NCBI GenBank assembly: GCA_022410635.1
Contig: JAJVDF010000210.1
Location: forward strand, 1,526,967 to 1,590,966
Origin: Tretioscincus oriximinensis
Taxonomy: Eukaryota > Chordata > Lepidosauria > Squamata > Gymnophthalmidae
DNA: 64,000 bases
Direction of reading: 5' to 3'
Each line of letters begins with the position of its first letter. Within the stretch, counting starts at the first letter, position 1. The notes under the pieces were generated by a model. That model did no database searches. It saw only the letters and a list, made by a program, of their open reading frames with translations, and was not told where the DNA came from. The translations under genes and the position numbers were made by a program. Below are positions 53,193 through 64,000 of the stretch, piece after piece.

Positions 53193-55312
53193 GAATGCTT
53201 TTAAGAATGCTTTTTAGAAATGCCAATATACAGATCAGGAGAGCATTGACAAGGCATTTTATTTAATGTATCTTACTGCATTTCTATTCAAAAGATGCAT
53301 TCCTAGAAACAATTCCTTAAAACTCTGCTTCACAAATCCAAGGAAGAAAATTTCTGAAGACAATTCAAATCTGTCCTCAGGACACCTGAATTTTGTAGGG
53401 CCCCCTATTAAGCCAACTAAGTAGGTCTTCCCTTCCTCGGTCATCCTCTAGCATGGCTACCTATCGAGGAGCCCAAAGTTCTGGTTCCTCTCCAAAAGCA
53501 TCTTCTTTGTTCTACTTGATGACCTTAATGAGGTGCCAGAGGGTTAATAAGAAAATCAATTTATCATTTAGGTGCAAGAAGTAATTAAAGTTTAAGGGAA
53601 ATCTGTATCATAATTGAGAATGAGTAATGAGCAAGTGGGATATGAAAGCAAAAAAATAAAAAGAATTTGGTAATTAAGGCAGGAAGTTCAAGACAACGAG
53701 AAAGGGTAATGTATTCTGTGTCACCTCTGGCACAGTGATAGCCTGCTGATATTAAGCTGACCAGCTTAAGCAAGAGAACAATTGGCTCCATAGTGCAGGA
53801 AGAGTTTGATACAAGTAGCTCATCTCCAGCTGGAAGGGAAAATGGCTGTGAGGGAACAGTAATAGACAGGAAGCCCGATAAAATCAGGGTGCTCAGATTA
53901 ATGAAACTAAAATATATTAAAAGGATTAAACAGCTATTGTGTCAGCAATTTATATTAAAACTCCTTAAGTCATAAGTCCTTTGGAGTCCAAATAGCAATA
54001 TACTCCTCAGTTAACTCCTGAACAGTTGGTTTCTTGGAACTGGAACAAGTTCAGGTCTTCACAAAAAAGTGAAGAGATCTGTCAAGAAACCTGAAAGGGA
54101 AATGTGTGTGTCAGGTGTCCTTACATGCAGGTTAATTACAAGTAAAGGTTTGATTTTACAGTCACATAACTCGCAACNAGTCTTCAGAGGCAAAGGATAT
54201 ATCCATGTCGACTGTGATAAAACTATTGTAGAGAAAAAAGACTTTTTTCACACTTACTTTCAGGGAACAATCACTGGGAAACCTGCCCAACCTCTAATGG
54301 TGGGAATGCATCCTACCTTCCACACTCACCCAAGTAGAAGCGTTCCTGGTCCTAACTTAAGAAAAAGGAATGTGAAGGTTGCATTCTAGACTTACTGCGT
54401 TCTACATGTTTAGTTGTCAATCCCATCACAATTTTGTGAAAACATGTTATATTGATTTTTCCCCAGAATGAACATGCTGAGGGGGGNTCAGGGCATACAG
54501 AATACACAAGGTCTAGAACACGGTCTTTACACTTCCTGCAGTAATGCTTCCAGGATGCAGGAATGATTATGGACTTTTTAAATGCAGCCTATGCATGATA
54601 GGTTTAAAGTAAAGCGATTAGCTCTATTTCTGCTCTAATTACCTGGACTATTCCCTAGTCCAAGTGCAAATCTGGTCTTAGATACAAATAGGAAGAGTTA
54701 ACTCGAGCAATGAGATAATGAATTTCAGGTAGACATTCAACAAGTATAATATAGTTCTGTACGAAAGGGAAACGATTTATGTGATAAAGGAAATCAGTGG
54801 TTTCAAAAGGTGACATGCATGGGCCAAAATAAAGACTAGATACTTTTATAACTCTCTCCAGTCGCCCCTTAGGAGAAAAAGAAGATGGCAGGAAGATAGC
54901 ATTCTATATTCAGCAAAATATCTGTTCAAAATAGTTGAATCTTTACACCCAGCAGTAACTTCTGTTGTCAATACATTTGGAAAACCACATGATTCAGTAT
55001 ATTTACTGGTCTAGTTTATGAACAGTGCAGAATCACCCGCAGCGCATCTTCTGCATAGTAGTCATCTTTCTGAAATAGGAACAATTAGAAATACTTTATG
55101 GAAATTGGATTTCTTAATTACAACTTTCATGGTATTTTACTAAAAAAGCTAACTTGGGTGGGAGTATATTAATACTAAAAAAAGGAAGTGGAATGCATTC
55201 ATGAAATGAAATGAAAACTACTATTTTGTCTTGATTTTACAGGCTATTTTCACATATCCAAATTATAACATGTTGTGCATTTATTGTATGATAAATACAT
55301 GCAAAGAAGATG
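53193..55312. other. Unannotated stretch; conserved-element candidate at 53.51-53.98 kb
   Basis: No repeats recognised. 53510-53980 is rich in TTAATTA, GGTAATTAAGG and CAGATTAATGAAAC words with high complexity. The rest is ordinary AT-rich DNA. Confidence 0.4.
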
Positions 55313-55560
55313 AACATAAGAACATAAGAAGAGCCATACTGAATCAGGCCACAGCTCATCTAATCCAGCATTCTGTCTCACACAGAGGCCCACCTGGGCA
55401 GTCCAAACAGAGGAAAGCAAAATATGCACCTGTTCATGACACCCTGCAAATGATATTTCAGGAGTCCAGCCTGTTGCTTCATCNCGGAGGCAACATTGAG
55501 ACATCCATCCTAGTACCCATTTATGCCCTTTGTGTCCATAATCCTATCTAGTCCTGTCTA
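55313..55560 (-). mobile_element. CR1 LINE, 3' UTR fragment
   Basis: GAACATAAGAACATAAGAAG, GGCCACAGCTCATCTAATCC, CAAAATATGCACCTGTTCAT and TCTAGTCCTGTC mark a reversed CR1 3' end of the same subfamily as 47.7 and 59.5 kb. It stops where the purine tract begins. Confidence 0.88.
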
Positions 55561-55563
55561 GAC

Positions 55564-55693
55564 AGAAGGAGAAGGAGAAGGAGGAGGAGGAGGAGGAGAA
55601 GAAGGAGAAGAAGGAGAAAGAGAAGGAGGAGAAGGAGGAGAAGAAGGAGAAGGAGAAGGAGAAGGAGAAGGAGAAGGAGAAGGAGAAGAAGAA
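55564..55693. repeat. 130-nt uninterrupted purine tract (GGA/GAA)n
   Basis: Every base from 55564 to 55693 on the plus strand is A or G. It abuts the truncated 5' end of a minus-strand CR1. Such tracts can form triplex DNA. Confidence 0.9.
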
Positions 55694-56764
55694 TGATACG
55701 ATATCTCTTATTATTAAAAATATATTCAGCGTAATGGTATGAGGATTGATTTTTGTGTATATAATTCTGTATTGTTTTATATAGTATTGTTTGTGATTTT
55801 TTTGTCAGTGAATTATATGTTTGTATATATATGTGATAAACAAATAAAAACGATTTATAAAAGAAGAAGGAAAAGAAGAACTATAAGAACCAAAATTTCA
55901 CTAAATAGCATTAGAATAATAACATACTAACTCTGCAGAACAAACAGCAGAACTGAATAAAGCACTGAGATATTGAAATATAATAAAGTTAAAAAGATAG
56001 AACTTAGAATCATTACTAGAAGGTACAGAATTCCTGCACAGTTGTCATATAAAACTGGGATCCGGACACAAGTTAGCATGGTTGCCCAGTAAGAGGCTTC
56101 TACCTGCATTGGTTGTACAGTTGTGGGGAAATTATTTCCTTCTGGAGAAAGATCATACAAGAATTAGCTCTGATAGGCATTAGAACTTTTAAAGGGAATG
56201 GAAAATGGATTTTATCGTTCCAAAATGAACGCAAAGTGAGGGCTTAATTTTACCTGAGCGTTCCCTAAACGTTCATTCCATGTTAATGTCTTGATTGCTG
56301 TGAGCTGAGAGTGCTCAATGAATCTCTTTCATTGGGATGCAGTAGCTGGAAAAACCTGTTTCTCTAGAGGATGGAGGGAAGCTGCTGAGCCTGGAGGGAA
56401 TGACAAACAAAAGAGCCCCCTGCCCCTGCTCTCTCGCTTGCTTTTTATTGCCTGATCTCCGGTCATCAGTGTACAAGTGGCACGAATTACAAAAAGCAGC
56501 AGTGATGACGCAATTTCACCACGAACTGCAGAGCAGAAACCCATGGGGTGCGTTTAGAGCAACACTGCAGCACTTCTGAGCCCATTTTTATACGAGTAAC
56601 AGTCGTAACAGTCAGAACAATGGACTTTGGCTTCACAGTTGTGCGCGCGTTAAAGGGCAATGGAAATGCAGCCATAGTGAATGTAAATATACCAGTAATG
56701 GAGGAAATCATGATAATGAACCAGGTTTTCCCCCCACTTCGTAATAAACTTTATTATATGATAA
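55694..56764. other. Unannotated stretch
   Basis: No gene. 56200-56700 is richer in GC with scattered CpG and contains TGATGACGCAAT (56502-56513), an ATF/CRE-like word. GATAATGAACCAGGTT occurs at 56712-56727 and again at 56765-56780. Confidence 0.4.
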
Positions 56765-57250
56765 GATAATGAACCAGGTTGACCATTTAGGACTCATTTA
56801 TGAAGACTTTTATGTATTGAAACATGCCTCCTGGGCAAGGAACGTAGTGGTCACAAGAAGTTGGAAAAACAAGACTAAATGGACTATTATAAATCAGTAT
56901 AACTATTTTATAGAATTTATGACATATAATTTTGTAAGGGAAGGGAGATTAGCTGGAAGTGAAATATTAATAAAAGTAACCTGGGTAGTTATGTGGCACA
57001 AAAACTCACTGCCATGGGTATATTTGATCTAAGAAATCAGACTTTAACACATACAGTCTTGATGATTATGGAACTGAGAAATGTTGTATAAGAATAAAAA
57101 TGGATTTATCCGTCAAGGGAGATGTGAGTGTCAAAGAATATTTATGTCTATTTGAGAAATGATCCTGTTTGTCTTGAGTTTCTTGTCTTTTATTCTGTGA
57201 ACTAATGTTGGAGTCTGAATGCAAATAAAATAACAATAAATATTTTTTTT
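56765..57250 (+). mobile_element. L1 LINE, 3' end, 5'-truncated
   Basis: A frame from about 56780 to 57030 encodes TRSWKNKTKWTIINQYNYF and VMWHKNSLPWV, corresponding to the last about 75 residues of the ORF2 at 1-597. A 3' UTR with a TGGAGTCTGAATGCAAATAA end and A/T-rich tail follows. The truncation point is inside ORF2, after the cysteine/histidine motif. Confidence 0.75.
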
Positions 57251-58419
57251 AAATATACACAAATGCTTATGGATGTTCACCATTTTCTTTTTCCACAACT
57301 AAAAGTTCAATTACAGCACAGTGCTTTTAACAAGAATCATGCACAGACTCCATTTTGATGACTTAACTACAGCTCTGACACCTGTCAGAATTGTTTGAAA
57401 CTTCACACATGCGCAGAAGACACGTCAAATTTGAAGATCCATAATAGGACATTTTCCAGTCTTTTTTAATGGCTGAAAGAGAGGCAGAAAGTGGGGCATT
57501 ATTTATTGAACCACCCTCCTAATTTCTGAGACTAGGGGGTTATCTGTATGTAGGCAAGCAATAATTTTCTACCAAGAATTTTTGATGGGACCACATTGCT
57601 ATCCAGAATATGTTGTGTTTGAGTGGCTTTGAGTGGGAGTTGAATGTGACCTTAAGTGGAATTCTGTTTTTATCTGTTTTACATCTGCCATATAATAGAT
57701 TAGTTCTGGGTATGGGTCTATCATATTTATTTATTTAATTTGTTCTTGGGGTGGATACTAAGAGATAATTGCATTTAAATGAGTTTCGTGTTCTTGTATT
57801 GCAGGCCTGAGTCTAGGGCTAAGATGCTACTGGGGGGGAGTTCTAAATGACTTTCCAGATGACTTTTGTAGAAAGATTTTGTCAGATAGTTATCAGCCTT
57901 CATAAATTATAAATTTATATTTCATATTCCTTGGTTTCTGCATATTAACACAACTAAAACATTGAAGTTTAAATTGTCCATTTGGGGTTTCTCTAAGGAG
58001 CATCATTTGTCTGCCAAATTTGTTCAGCATGCAAATACCTGTCATATGGACAAGACATCTCATGAGTTGTGCTGAATCAGGGCTGCACCCTTGACAAGAG
58101 AAAAGAAAATAGATGGGGGGAGTACATTAGGATGGTTCAAAAAACCCATGTTCTGCCTTAATGAATATGCTGTTTTTTTTCCTTCAAATGAAGGCAAAGG
58201 ACTAATAAAGGACTAAGTTTCTATAACATTATGAGTTTGAAATTAATGGTTTGCTGAATATGGTTTGCTAAATATCTGTTCACGTTCAAACACATTTGCA
58301 CTGAACCAAACATGCTGTTGTCATGTTTGAATGAACTGAACTACTCTCAGCTGTCATGGACACAAACTGTTTAAACATGAATGCAAACTCCACAATGTTC
58401 GATGCATCTATTCACCGTG
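57251..58419. other. Unannotated stretch
   Basis: No supported gene or familiar repeat. Confidence 0.45.
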
Positions 58420-58738
58420 CAGGCACGGATAGCTCAGTTGCTTAGGAACTCGTCTCTTGCCTGGGAGATGGGGTTTCGAAGCCCTATGTGGGACGTGGGG
58501 AGGGGTGAGCACCTTCCACTAGCCTGTAGCTCTAGCCAAGTCAGCTATTNGAAAGCATGAATTGCAAGAAATTGCAGCTGAATGCAAGTAGATACATGGG
58601 AACCACCAGAGNCTGGTGGGGAAGATAGAATGTGAGCCTTCGGGCAAAATATATCCTTGTAAGCCGCTTTGAGTCCCTTTGAAAGGTGAGAAAAGCGGGG
58701 TATATGAACCAAGTTCTTCTTCTTCTTCTTCTTCTTCT
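58420..58738 (+). mobile_element. tRNA-derived SINE (family B), best-preserved head
   Basis: Box A TAGCTCAGTTGCTTAGG (58430-58446) and box B GGTTTCGAAGCCC (58472-58484) are both intact and spaced as in a tRNA. The body, AAGCCGCTTTGAGTCCC, GCGGGGTATATGAACC and a (TTC)n tail complete it. RNA polymerase III could in principle read it. Confidence 0.88.
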
Positions 58739-59448
58739 AATCGGGAAAAACAAAAATTCAGTTCAACAATAAAACGAATGCAAAACTTGTCTTTGCGCAT
58801 AATTCTATTCTTAAATCCCCCGGTCCCACATTTTCTGGTGGTCGCAGAAAAATAGACATGGGCGTGGAACCTCCTGATCAAGTTTGGTCTCTATGCAAAT
58901 CTTGTTACACATTCAAGGTCACATATGGATTAAATGCATGAAAAGATGTAATAGTGAGGTGAAAGAGGAATAGAAAACGGTGTTGGGGAGCTAGGGACTC
59001 ATGCCTCGTACCAGTTCAGTATACATATTGTGATGTTTTTCCTATATTACTTTATGCCTGAAAATGTCTTTCTCACTTGCTACTAAGTTGCAATAAAAGT
59101 GCTGCTAAACAGGTCTTTGCTTTTAGCTTACTGAGCTGAGGGAAACCATGACATCCCCCTTGATTAACAATTCCCCTTTTTTGCATGCAGCATTTAATTA
59201 TTTCTGTGATGATTGGTTACTTCCAGTTCTGCTCTTGAGCACTGAACAAAAACATTGAAGGTATCAATTTAAAAATTTGACAGTCAACCATTTTATTTTT
59301 CTACTTTCTTCTACTTCCCTTATTCTATCCCAGATAGGTTTAGAGAGAACAAAAAATAACTCATCCCTGTCATAAGACAAAAACTGACTCAATTGACAAG
59401 TCACCCTTGTCAACTGTGCTGCCCTTAGTGGGCAGCTATGCTTTAGCA
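58739..59448. other. Unannotated stretch
   Basis: No feature recognised. Confidence 0.4.
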
Positions 59449-59450
59449 TA

Positions 59451-60506
59451 AGAACATAAGAACATAAGAAGAGCCATACTGGATCAGGCCACAGCCCATC
59501 GAGTCCAGCATTCTGTGTCACACAGAGGCCCACCAGATGCACCTGGGCAGTCCGAACAGAGGAAAGCAAAATATGCTGCTCCTGTTCGTGACTCCCTGCA
59601 AATGGTATTTCAAGAGTCCTGCCTGTTGCTCCATCCCGGAGGCTACATCCAGACAACTATCTTAGTATCCATTTATACCCTTAGTGTCCATAAACCTGTC
59701 TAGTCCTGTCTTGAAACTATCCAAGCTGTTAGCTACCACTACCTCTTCAGGAAGTAAATTCCACAGGCCGATGACCCTCTGTGTGAAAAAATACTTTCCT
59801 TTGTCTGTTCTNACTTTTCTACCCAACAGTTTTAAGGAGTGCCCTCTGGTCCTTGTGTTGTGTGATAGAGAAAACATTTTTTCTCTATTCACTCTGTCGA
59901 TCCCATGCATGATTTTGTACACTTCAATCAGATCACCCCTCAAACGTCTCCTTTCAAGGCTGAAGAGGCCCAGATGTTGCAGCCTTGCTTCGTAAGGGAG
60001 GTGCTCCAGATGATCATTTTTTTTTTACCTCTTCTGCACCTTCTCCAGTTCCAAAATATCCCTCTTGAGATGTGGTGACCAGAATTGAACACAGTATTCC
60101 AAATGTGGCCGCACCACAGATTTATAAAGAGGCAAAACAACATTTGCTGGCATTTGCCTTTTTGGAGGCTGCTGCACACTGGGTTGACATTTTCATTGAA
60201 TTGTCCACTAACACCCCAAGATCCTTTTCTTGCTCGGTCACAGATAGCTTGGTTCCCATCAGGTGGTAGGAGTATTTTGGGTTCTTTGCCCCAATATGCA
60301 TGACCTTGCACTTGCTTAAGTTGAAGTGCATTTGCCACTTTGATGCCCACTCACCCAATTTCAATAAATCACTCTGGAGTGCCTTACAATCATTTTCAGT
60401 TTTCACTACCCTGAACAGTTTAGTGTCATCAGCAAACTTGGCTACTTCACTATTTACCTCGGCATCCAGATCATTTATAAATATATTGAAAAGCAAGGGT
60501 CTGATT
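59451..60506 (-). mobile_element. CR1 LINE, best-preserved copy (RT core to 3' end)
   Basis: The 3' end (CATAAGAACATAAGAACATA on the plus strand) starts at 59451. Going up the minus strand: 3' UTR, ORF2 C-terminus (59662-59943 open), a small disruption near 60010-60030 (a T-run and missing bases relative to 47.7 kb), then the RT segment with the catalytic FADD intact at 60425-60436. It is 5'-truncated near 60506, just after LLFNIFINDLD. CR1 copies RNA by target-primed reverse transcription; this fragment lacks the endonuclease. Confidence 0.92.
60122..60506 (-). pseudogene. CR1 ORF2 reverse transcriptase fragment
   Basis: About 128 codons of the C-terminal half of the RT domain: LLFNIFINDLD, KFADDTKLF (catalytic aspartates kept), LSKCKVMHIG, KDLGVLVD and CAAASKKAN. 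The reading frame then shifts before the [11 protein letters not shown] region. The endonuclease and the first half of RT are missing, so it is not functional. Confidence 0.88.
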
Positions 60507-61947
60507 TGATTCAAGCTGACAGAGAAGTGAGTGAGATGCATANCAGGGAATTCTAATACACCCTTAATCACTGATATTTATTTTGCAAGTTCAATCTTTA
60601 CCAATCTTTTAATATATCTGGGGGGCACACACTGAGAAGGTCCTACGTCCAAGTCCTAATTTCTTTAATACGAAAGNTTGTGGTGCAACAAGAAGAACCT
60701 CACCTGCAGACCTTAAGACATAGGCAGGTAAATTAAGAAGATACCTCATGAACAGCCTTCAGCTGTTGATATTTATTTTTACTGATACAGCCCTCCTCCA
60801 TTTCTCAGATGGATGGCACAAGCATCAAGTTCCATATTTCAATGCAACAAAAAATATTGAGAATATAGAATCTGGGCATCACAGTTTTATTTCCTTGGGG
60901 TCAAGATTCCAGACCTGCAATATTTCAAGAAAAAGTGGAAATAAAAGAAATAAAGAGGGAGGGAATAAAGCAGAGGCGTGCAAAGTAGTTCTCAACNCAT
61001 GAACTATTCTTTTCCTGAAAAATGAGGAAAGCAATCGTAAATAAAAGAGCAATATATAAACTTAGAAGTATAACAGTACTTACACTCCAAATGTGGCCTT
61101 CCTAAATTTATTGACTTCTGAAAAGGGAGGTGGGGGGGAGTTAAAAAGCAGATGACAGCATGAAGCCGGCAAGAAGCCGATAATAGACTGTCTTCAAAAT
61201 GAATCCTTTTATTCCACACGCAGCAGTAGGTGATAAATGGCCCCAACGCCAGCACTTACTTCTGCCTTCAATTCCCCCCCTCCTCTCTTGCAGCATATCT
61301 CAGATCAGAGACTAATAGGCCCCCAGGATAAGTTATCTTGACACAACCTCTTTCCATCAGTGATGGCTGCTGTTACTGAACATCTGTCAGTAAACAGGGA
61401 ATATAGAGGAGGTTGCAAATCGTCTCTCCCACTTGGCATCCTGGTTGTTGCAAGCCACGAGATACCATCACGTTGGAATCTGGTTTATGGGTTATAGGCA
61501 GCATAACATTTCATTTGTTTGCTTGTCGGGGCTACCGAGAATTTGTTACCAGGTAAATGCTAAGAACAAAGGAATGTTTAATTGGCTACAACAGAGCCGG
61601 GTGTTCATTTAACAACATCGCCGTAGATTGCTGGCATGACACTTTACTCTGATGCCAGAGATGTGAGTAAACATCTGCTATGCCTGTGTTGTTTCTTTTC
61701 CTTGGTTCAGTAATTGGCCTAAATTGAAAAGATCCTTCTTCCAAAACCAGGGGATGCCACCCCAAAACACTTTTAAGCTAACGAACAAAAGTAAGGGCAG
61801 GAGTTTATTGTACTAATTATCTATTGTTTGTTGTTGTTTTGTATTTAAGAAGAATGCAATGGAATCAGGCATAAATGTAACTTATCAGTACTTCAAGAGT
61901 ATTTTATTTAGGCCATGTTTTCTCAAGTTTACTCCATTATTTCTAGT
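60507..61947. other. Unannotated stretch; conserved-element candidate at 61.29-61.74 kb
   Basis: 60507-61280 has no recognised feature. 61290-61740 is high-complexity, repeat-free, with forkhead-like TTGTTTGC, E-box-like and TTTAATTGG words. Confidence 0.4.
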
Positions 61948-62035
61948 GAAGAGGTCTTGTAGCACCTTAGAAACGAACAAGACAAAGGTTGGCAGCATTA
62001 GCTTTCATGGATAAATCTACTTCTTCAGATGTTAT
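61948..62035 (-). repeat. Family P repeat, single-arm copy
   Basis: GAGGTCTTGTAGCACCTTAG leads into the minus-strand hammerhead-like block at 61995-62032. The core CTGAAGA and GAAA are intact. In stem II the C-G pair next to the loop is replaced by T-A (GTAGAT/ATCCAT), a compensatory change, but one other pair is lost. Confidence 0.75.
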
Positions 62036-62109
62036 GGGTCCTTCTGTACAAAATTCATGCTTGTTCTTTTCAGTCACTAAGGCAGAATTCAGAGAAGTAG
62101 CTAAGTCTG

Positions 62110-62195
62110 GACATGGAACTTCTACCAAGGAGATCTTGTAGCACTTAAAGACTAACAAGAAAAATGTAGGCAGTACTAGGTGCTACTCCAACACA
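62110..62195 (+). repeat. Family P repeat fragment
   Basis: AGATCTTGTAGCACTTAAAG and ACTAACAAGAAAAATGTAGG are P words; the ribozyme-like block is deleted. Confidence 0.55.
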
Positions 62196-62775
62196 TACTT
62201 TTAATGCATTTTTTCCTGGTTTGGTTCTTCAGAACTGAAAATAATGAAAAGTATGTGTGAAAACAGAACATTATTTTTCAGATGCTATGAAAGTTCTTGT
62301 GGTCTCTTTAACTTTTATTTCTTTAAATTCTATTCTTTACTATTTTCAATTGGTTTTTACACTTGCAACTTTGCCAAACACAATGATTCCTTTGTAAATG
62401 TTCCCCAAATTAACTTAAGCTGCATCCAGGCATCACTCATTTATTTTGGAATAACATCTACCTACAGCAGGAGGTCAAATTGGTTAAGCTAATGCTTAAA
62501 GTGGTTCTACATGGTAATGATAGCAGTATTAACAAAAGAATTTCCTCTGTGCTTTGGAGAATTGTGGTATTTTCTAATCCTTCATGATCGTATGTTCCCT
62601 GTAATTTTCAGACTATATTATGGCATTCTATGGACATTGTTCTCATCTTTATTCTTTCTCATACCATTAGAGAATGTGGGAAGCCTTCTTTACATGCCAT
62701 TTCTCCCTACAGCAGTGTACACTATTCAGAATGCAAATTCATATTCTCAGGTAACTGGAGTAGGGACAGAGGTGN
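62196..62775. other. Unannotated stretch; family T end at 62.42 kb
   Basis: TTAAGCTGCATCCAGGCATC at 62413 followed by ACTCATTTATTTTGGAATAA is a family T terminus. The rest is unrecognised up to the L1. Confidence 0.4.
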
Positions 62776-64000
62776 CACAGAAGACCCCAGAACTCTTGAC
62801 ATATATAAAGCTTTTGATTCCCTCAGCCATAGCTTTATTAAAAAAATCAGTAATAAATATAATCTGGGGGATAGCTTCTCCAACACCATCACAAGCCTAT
62901 ACGTTCAGAACAAGGCAAGAATAAAAGTAAACGATGGAATCTCTGACTTGATTGAAATCCAAAATGGGGTGAAGCAGGGATGCCCTCTCTCCCCTCTAAT
63001 CTTCATTTTGGCCATCGAGACCCTCGCTGAAACAATCAGAAACAATNNCAATATCTNCGGATACAAGATAGATAGGACAGAACTTAAAGTTCAATTGTAT
63101 GCTGATGATGCCCTTATCATAATGGAGGATCCCAACACAGCTATTCCTGAGATCAAAAGAGTAACTGACTTTTTCGAAAAAATTTCAGGGCTCAAAATAA
63201 ACGTCGCAAAATCGGAACTACTTAGTATTAATATCCCCAGAGCCACCCTCAGAACTATCCATGCCAATTCNGGTCTGGAAATAGGCCTCAAAAAATTCAA
63301 ATATCTAGGGGTCTGGGTCTCCAAAAATCTGGACAAATTGATCTCTCTGAATTATAANCCTGTATGGAAAAAACTGAGAACAACCCTCAAGAAATGGGAA
63401 AACAAGCGTTGGTCAATCACCAACAGAATCAGAGCAGTTAACATGATGATTTTTCCAAAATTTCTATATCTCTTACAGGCACTCCCACTATACATCCCAG
63501 ATGCTCTGAGGAAAAAATGGGATAACACCATAAAATGTTGGGTTCTAAATGGGAGAAAGAATAGAATCCCCAATAGAACATTATTTTCAAAAAAGAACAA
63601 CTAGGATGGGGACTACTATCCATAAAATACTACGCAGANGTATTTCAAATTTTAAAAATATTAGAACTAGAACATGATAGAGAAAAAAGTACCGTTAAAT
63701 TAGAAATAATATTAAATGGGATTCAAAATAAGACCCTACTAGACCCTACTATAGGAAGAAGGCTTAGCAAATCCTGGTTATTACCACTGCAAGCCTGTTA
63801 TAGAACTTGGAAGAAGCATTATAAAACCTTGACGATAAATTGGAAACATGCCGCCTCTTTAGAAGCAATGAATCCAGCGGGAGACGAATCTTTGGCAAAA
63901 TATTTAATGATATTAAAAAAGAACGGATATAAAAGGCTTAGAGATATAGTAGACGAAAATGGCTCTCCGGTCTCCATACAAACAATTAGACAATTGTATA
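62776..64000 (+). mobile_element. L1 LINE, reverse transcriptase region (continues right)
   Basis: L1 similarity starts abruptly near 62776 inside ORF2, so the copy is 5'-truncated or rearranged there. It continues past the window end. No overlap with the L1 at 1-715 in the part of ORF2 covered, so identity between the two cannot be judged. Confidence 0.87.
62777..64000 (+). pseudogene. L1 ORF2 reverse transcriptase with one frameshift
   Basis: L1 RT blocks in order: YKAFDSL (62804-62824), GVKQGCPLSP (62966-62995), catalytic YADD (63098-63109), SGLKINVAKSE and FKYLGVWVSK. The frame stops at a TAG at 63602-63604. The next frame (codons from 63601) runs open for 133 codons to the window edge and continues the L1 protein (QLGWGLLSIKYY, RRLSKSWLLPLQACYRTWKK). 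The switch falls in an A-run at 63589-63594, fitting a single missing A. A young copy or an assembly indel would explain this. The endonuclease and the first part of RT are absent. Confidence 0.85.

Noticed and set aside
58420..58500. A tRNA gene
   Set aside because: Box A and B are present but the sequence does not fold into a full cloverleaf and continues into a repeated SINE body.
58519..58881. 120-codon frame with poly-glutamate on the minus strand
   Set aside because: It is antisense through the SINE at 58420-58738 and its (TTC)n tail.

Overview
The window looks like a gene-desert or intronic stretch of vertebrate nuclear DNA, most likely from a squamate reptile (lizard). This rests on the repeat content: CR1 LINEs with the reptile/bird 3' end, L2-like and L1 LINE fragments, two kinds of tRNA-headed SINE with Sauria/Bov-B-like or L2-like tails, and many short palindromic DNA elements. 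The species cannot be named from the sequence. No intact host gene, tRNA gene or rRNA gene was found. Isolated N bases are scattered throughout, so small frame breaks should be read with care. LAYOUT: 1-715 is the 3' end of an L1 that enters from the left. 0.7-6.3 kb holds a SINE, a possible solo LTR and a first copy of a palindromic repeat called family P here. 6.3-11.4 kb is dense in repeats: a palindromic P copy, an L2 3' end, several CR1 pieces and a TIR element with a SINE inside. 13.7-15.2 kb has a perfect 86-bp tandem duplication, a long hAT-like element and a degenerate TAGTAG-rich minisatellite after a CR1 tail. 16-21.2 kb has L2, P, an unclassified repeat (W) split by a CR1, and a 1.07-kb CR1. 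22.07-22.52 kb has a CpG-rich, exon-like segment on the minus strand with broken open frames, the only candidate for host coding sequence. 23-34 kb alternates SINEs, P copies and microsatellites with quiet stretches. 34.7-46.6 kb has a hAT MITE, nested P/TIR elements, a CR1, an AT-rich 2-kb block, a perfect 42-bp palindrome and a second W copy. 47-51.4 kb has two CR1s (one split by a hAT MITE with a clean 8-bp target duplication) and a GC-rich palindromic hAT-like element. 53-60.5 kb has P, CR1, a 130-nt purine tract, an L1 3' end, a SINE and the best-preserved CR1 in the window. The right edge (62.78-64.0 kb) is an L1 reverse transcriptase that stays open to the window end apart from one small frameshift in an A-run. 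HOW IT FITS TOGETHER: The nested insertions give a relative order (for example hAT after CR1, P after the TIR element, CR1 after W). CR1 and L1 would supply retrotransposition machinery; the SINEs borrow LINE-type 3' tails. The most interesting signal is in family P: its conserved 38-nt segment has the parts of a type I hammerhead ribozyme in the right order, with one extra base. Several quiet stretches look compositionally like conserved non-coding DNA, but that needs alignment to other genomes.
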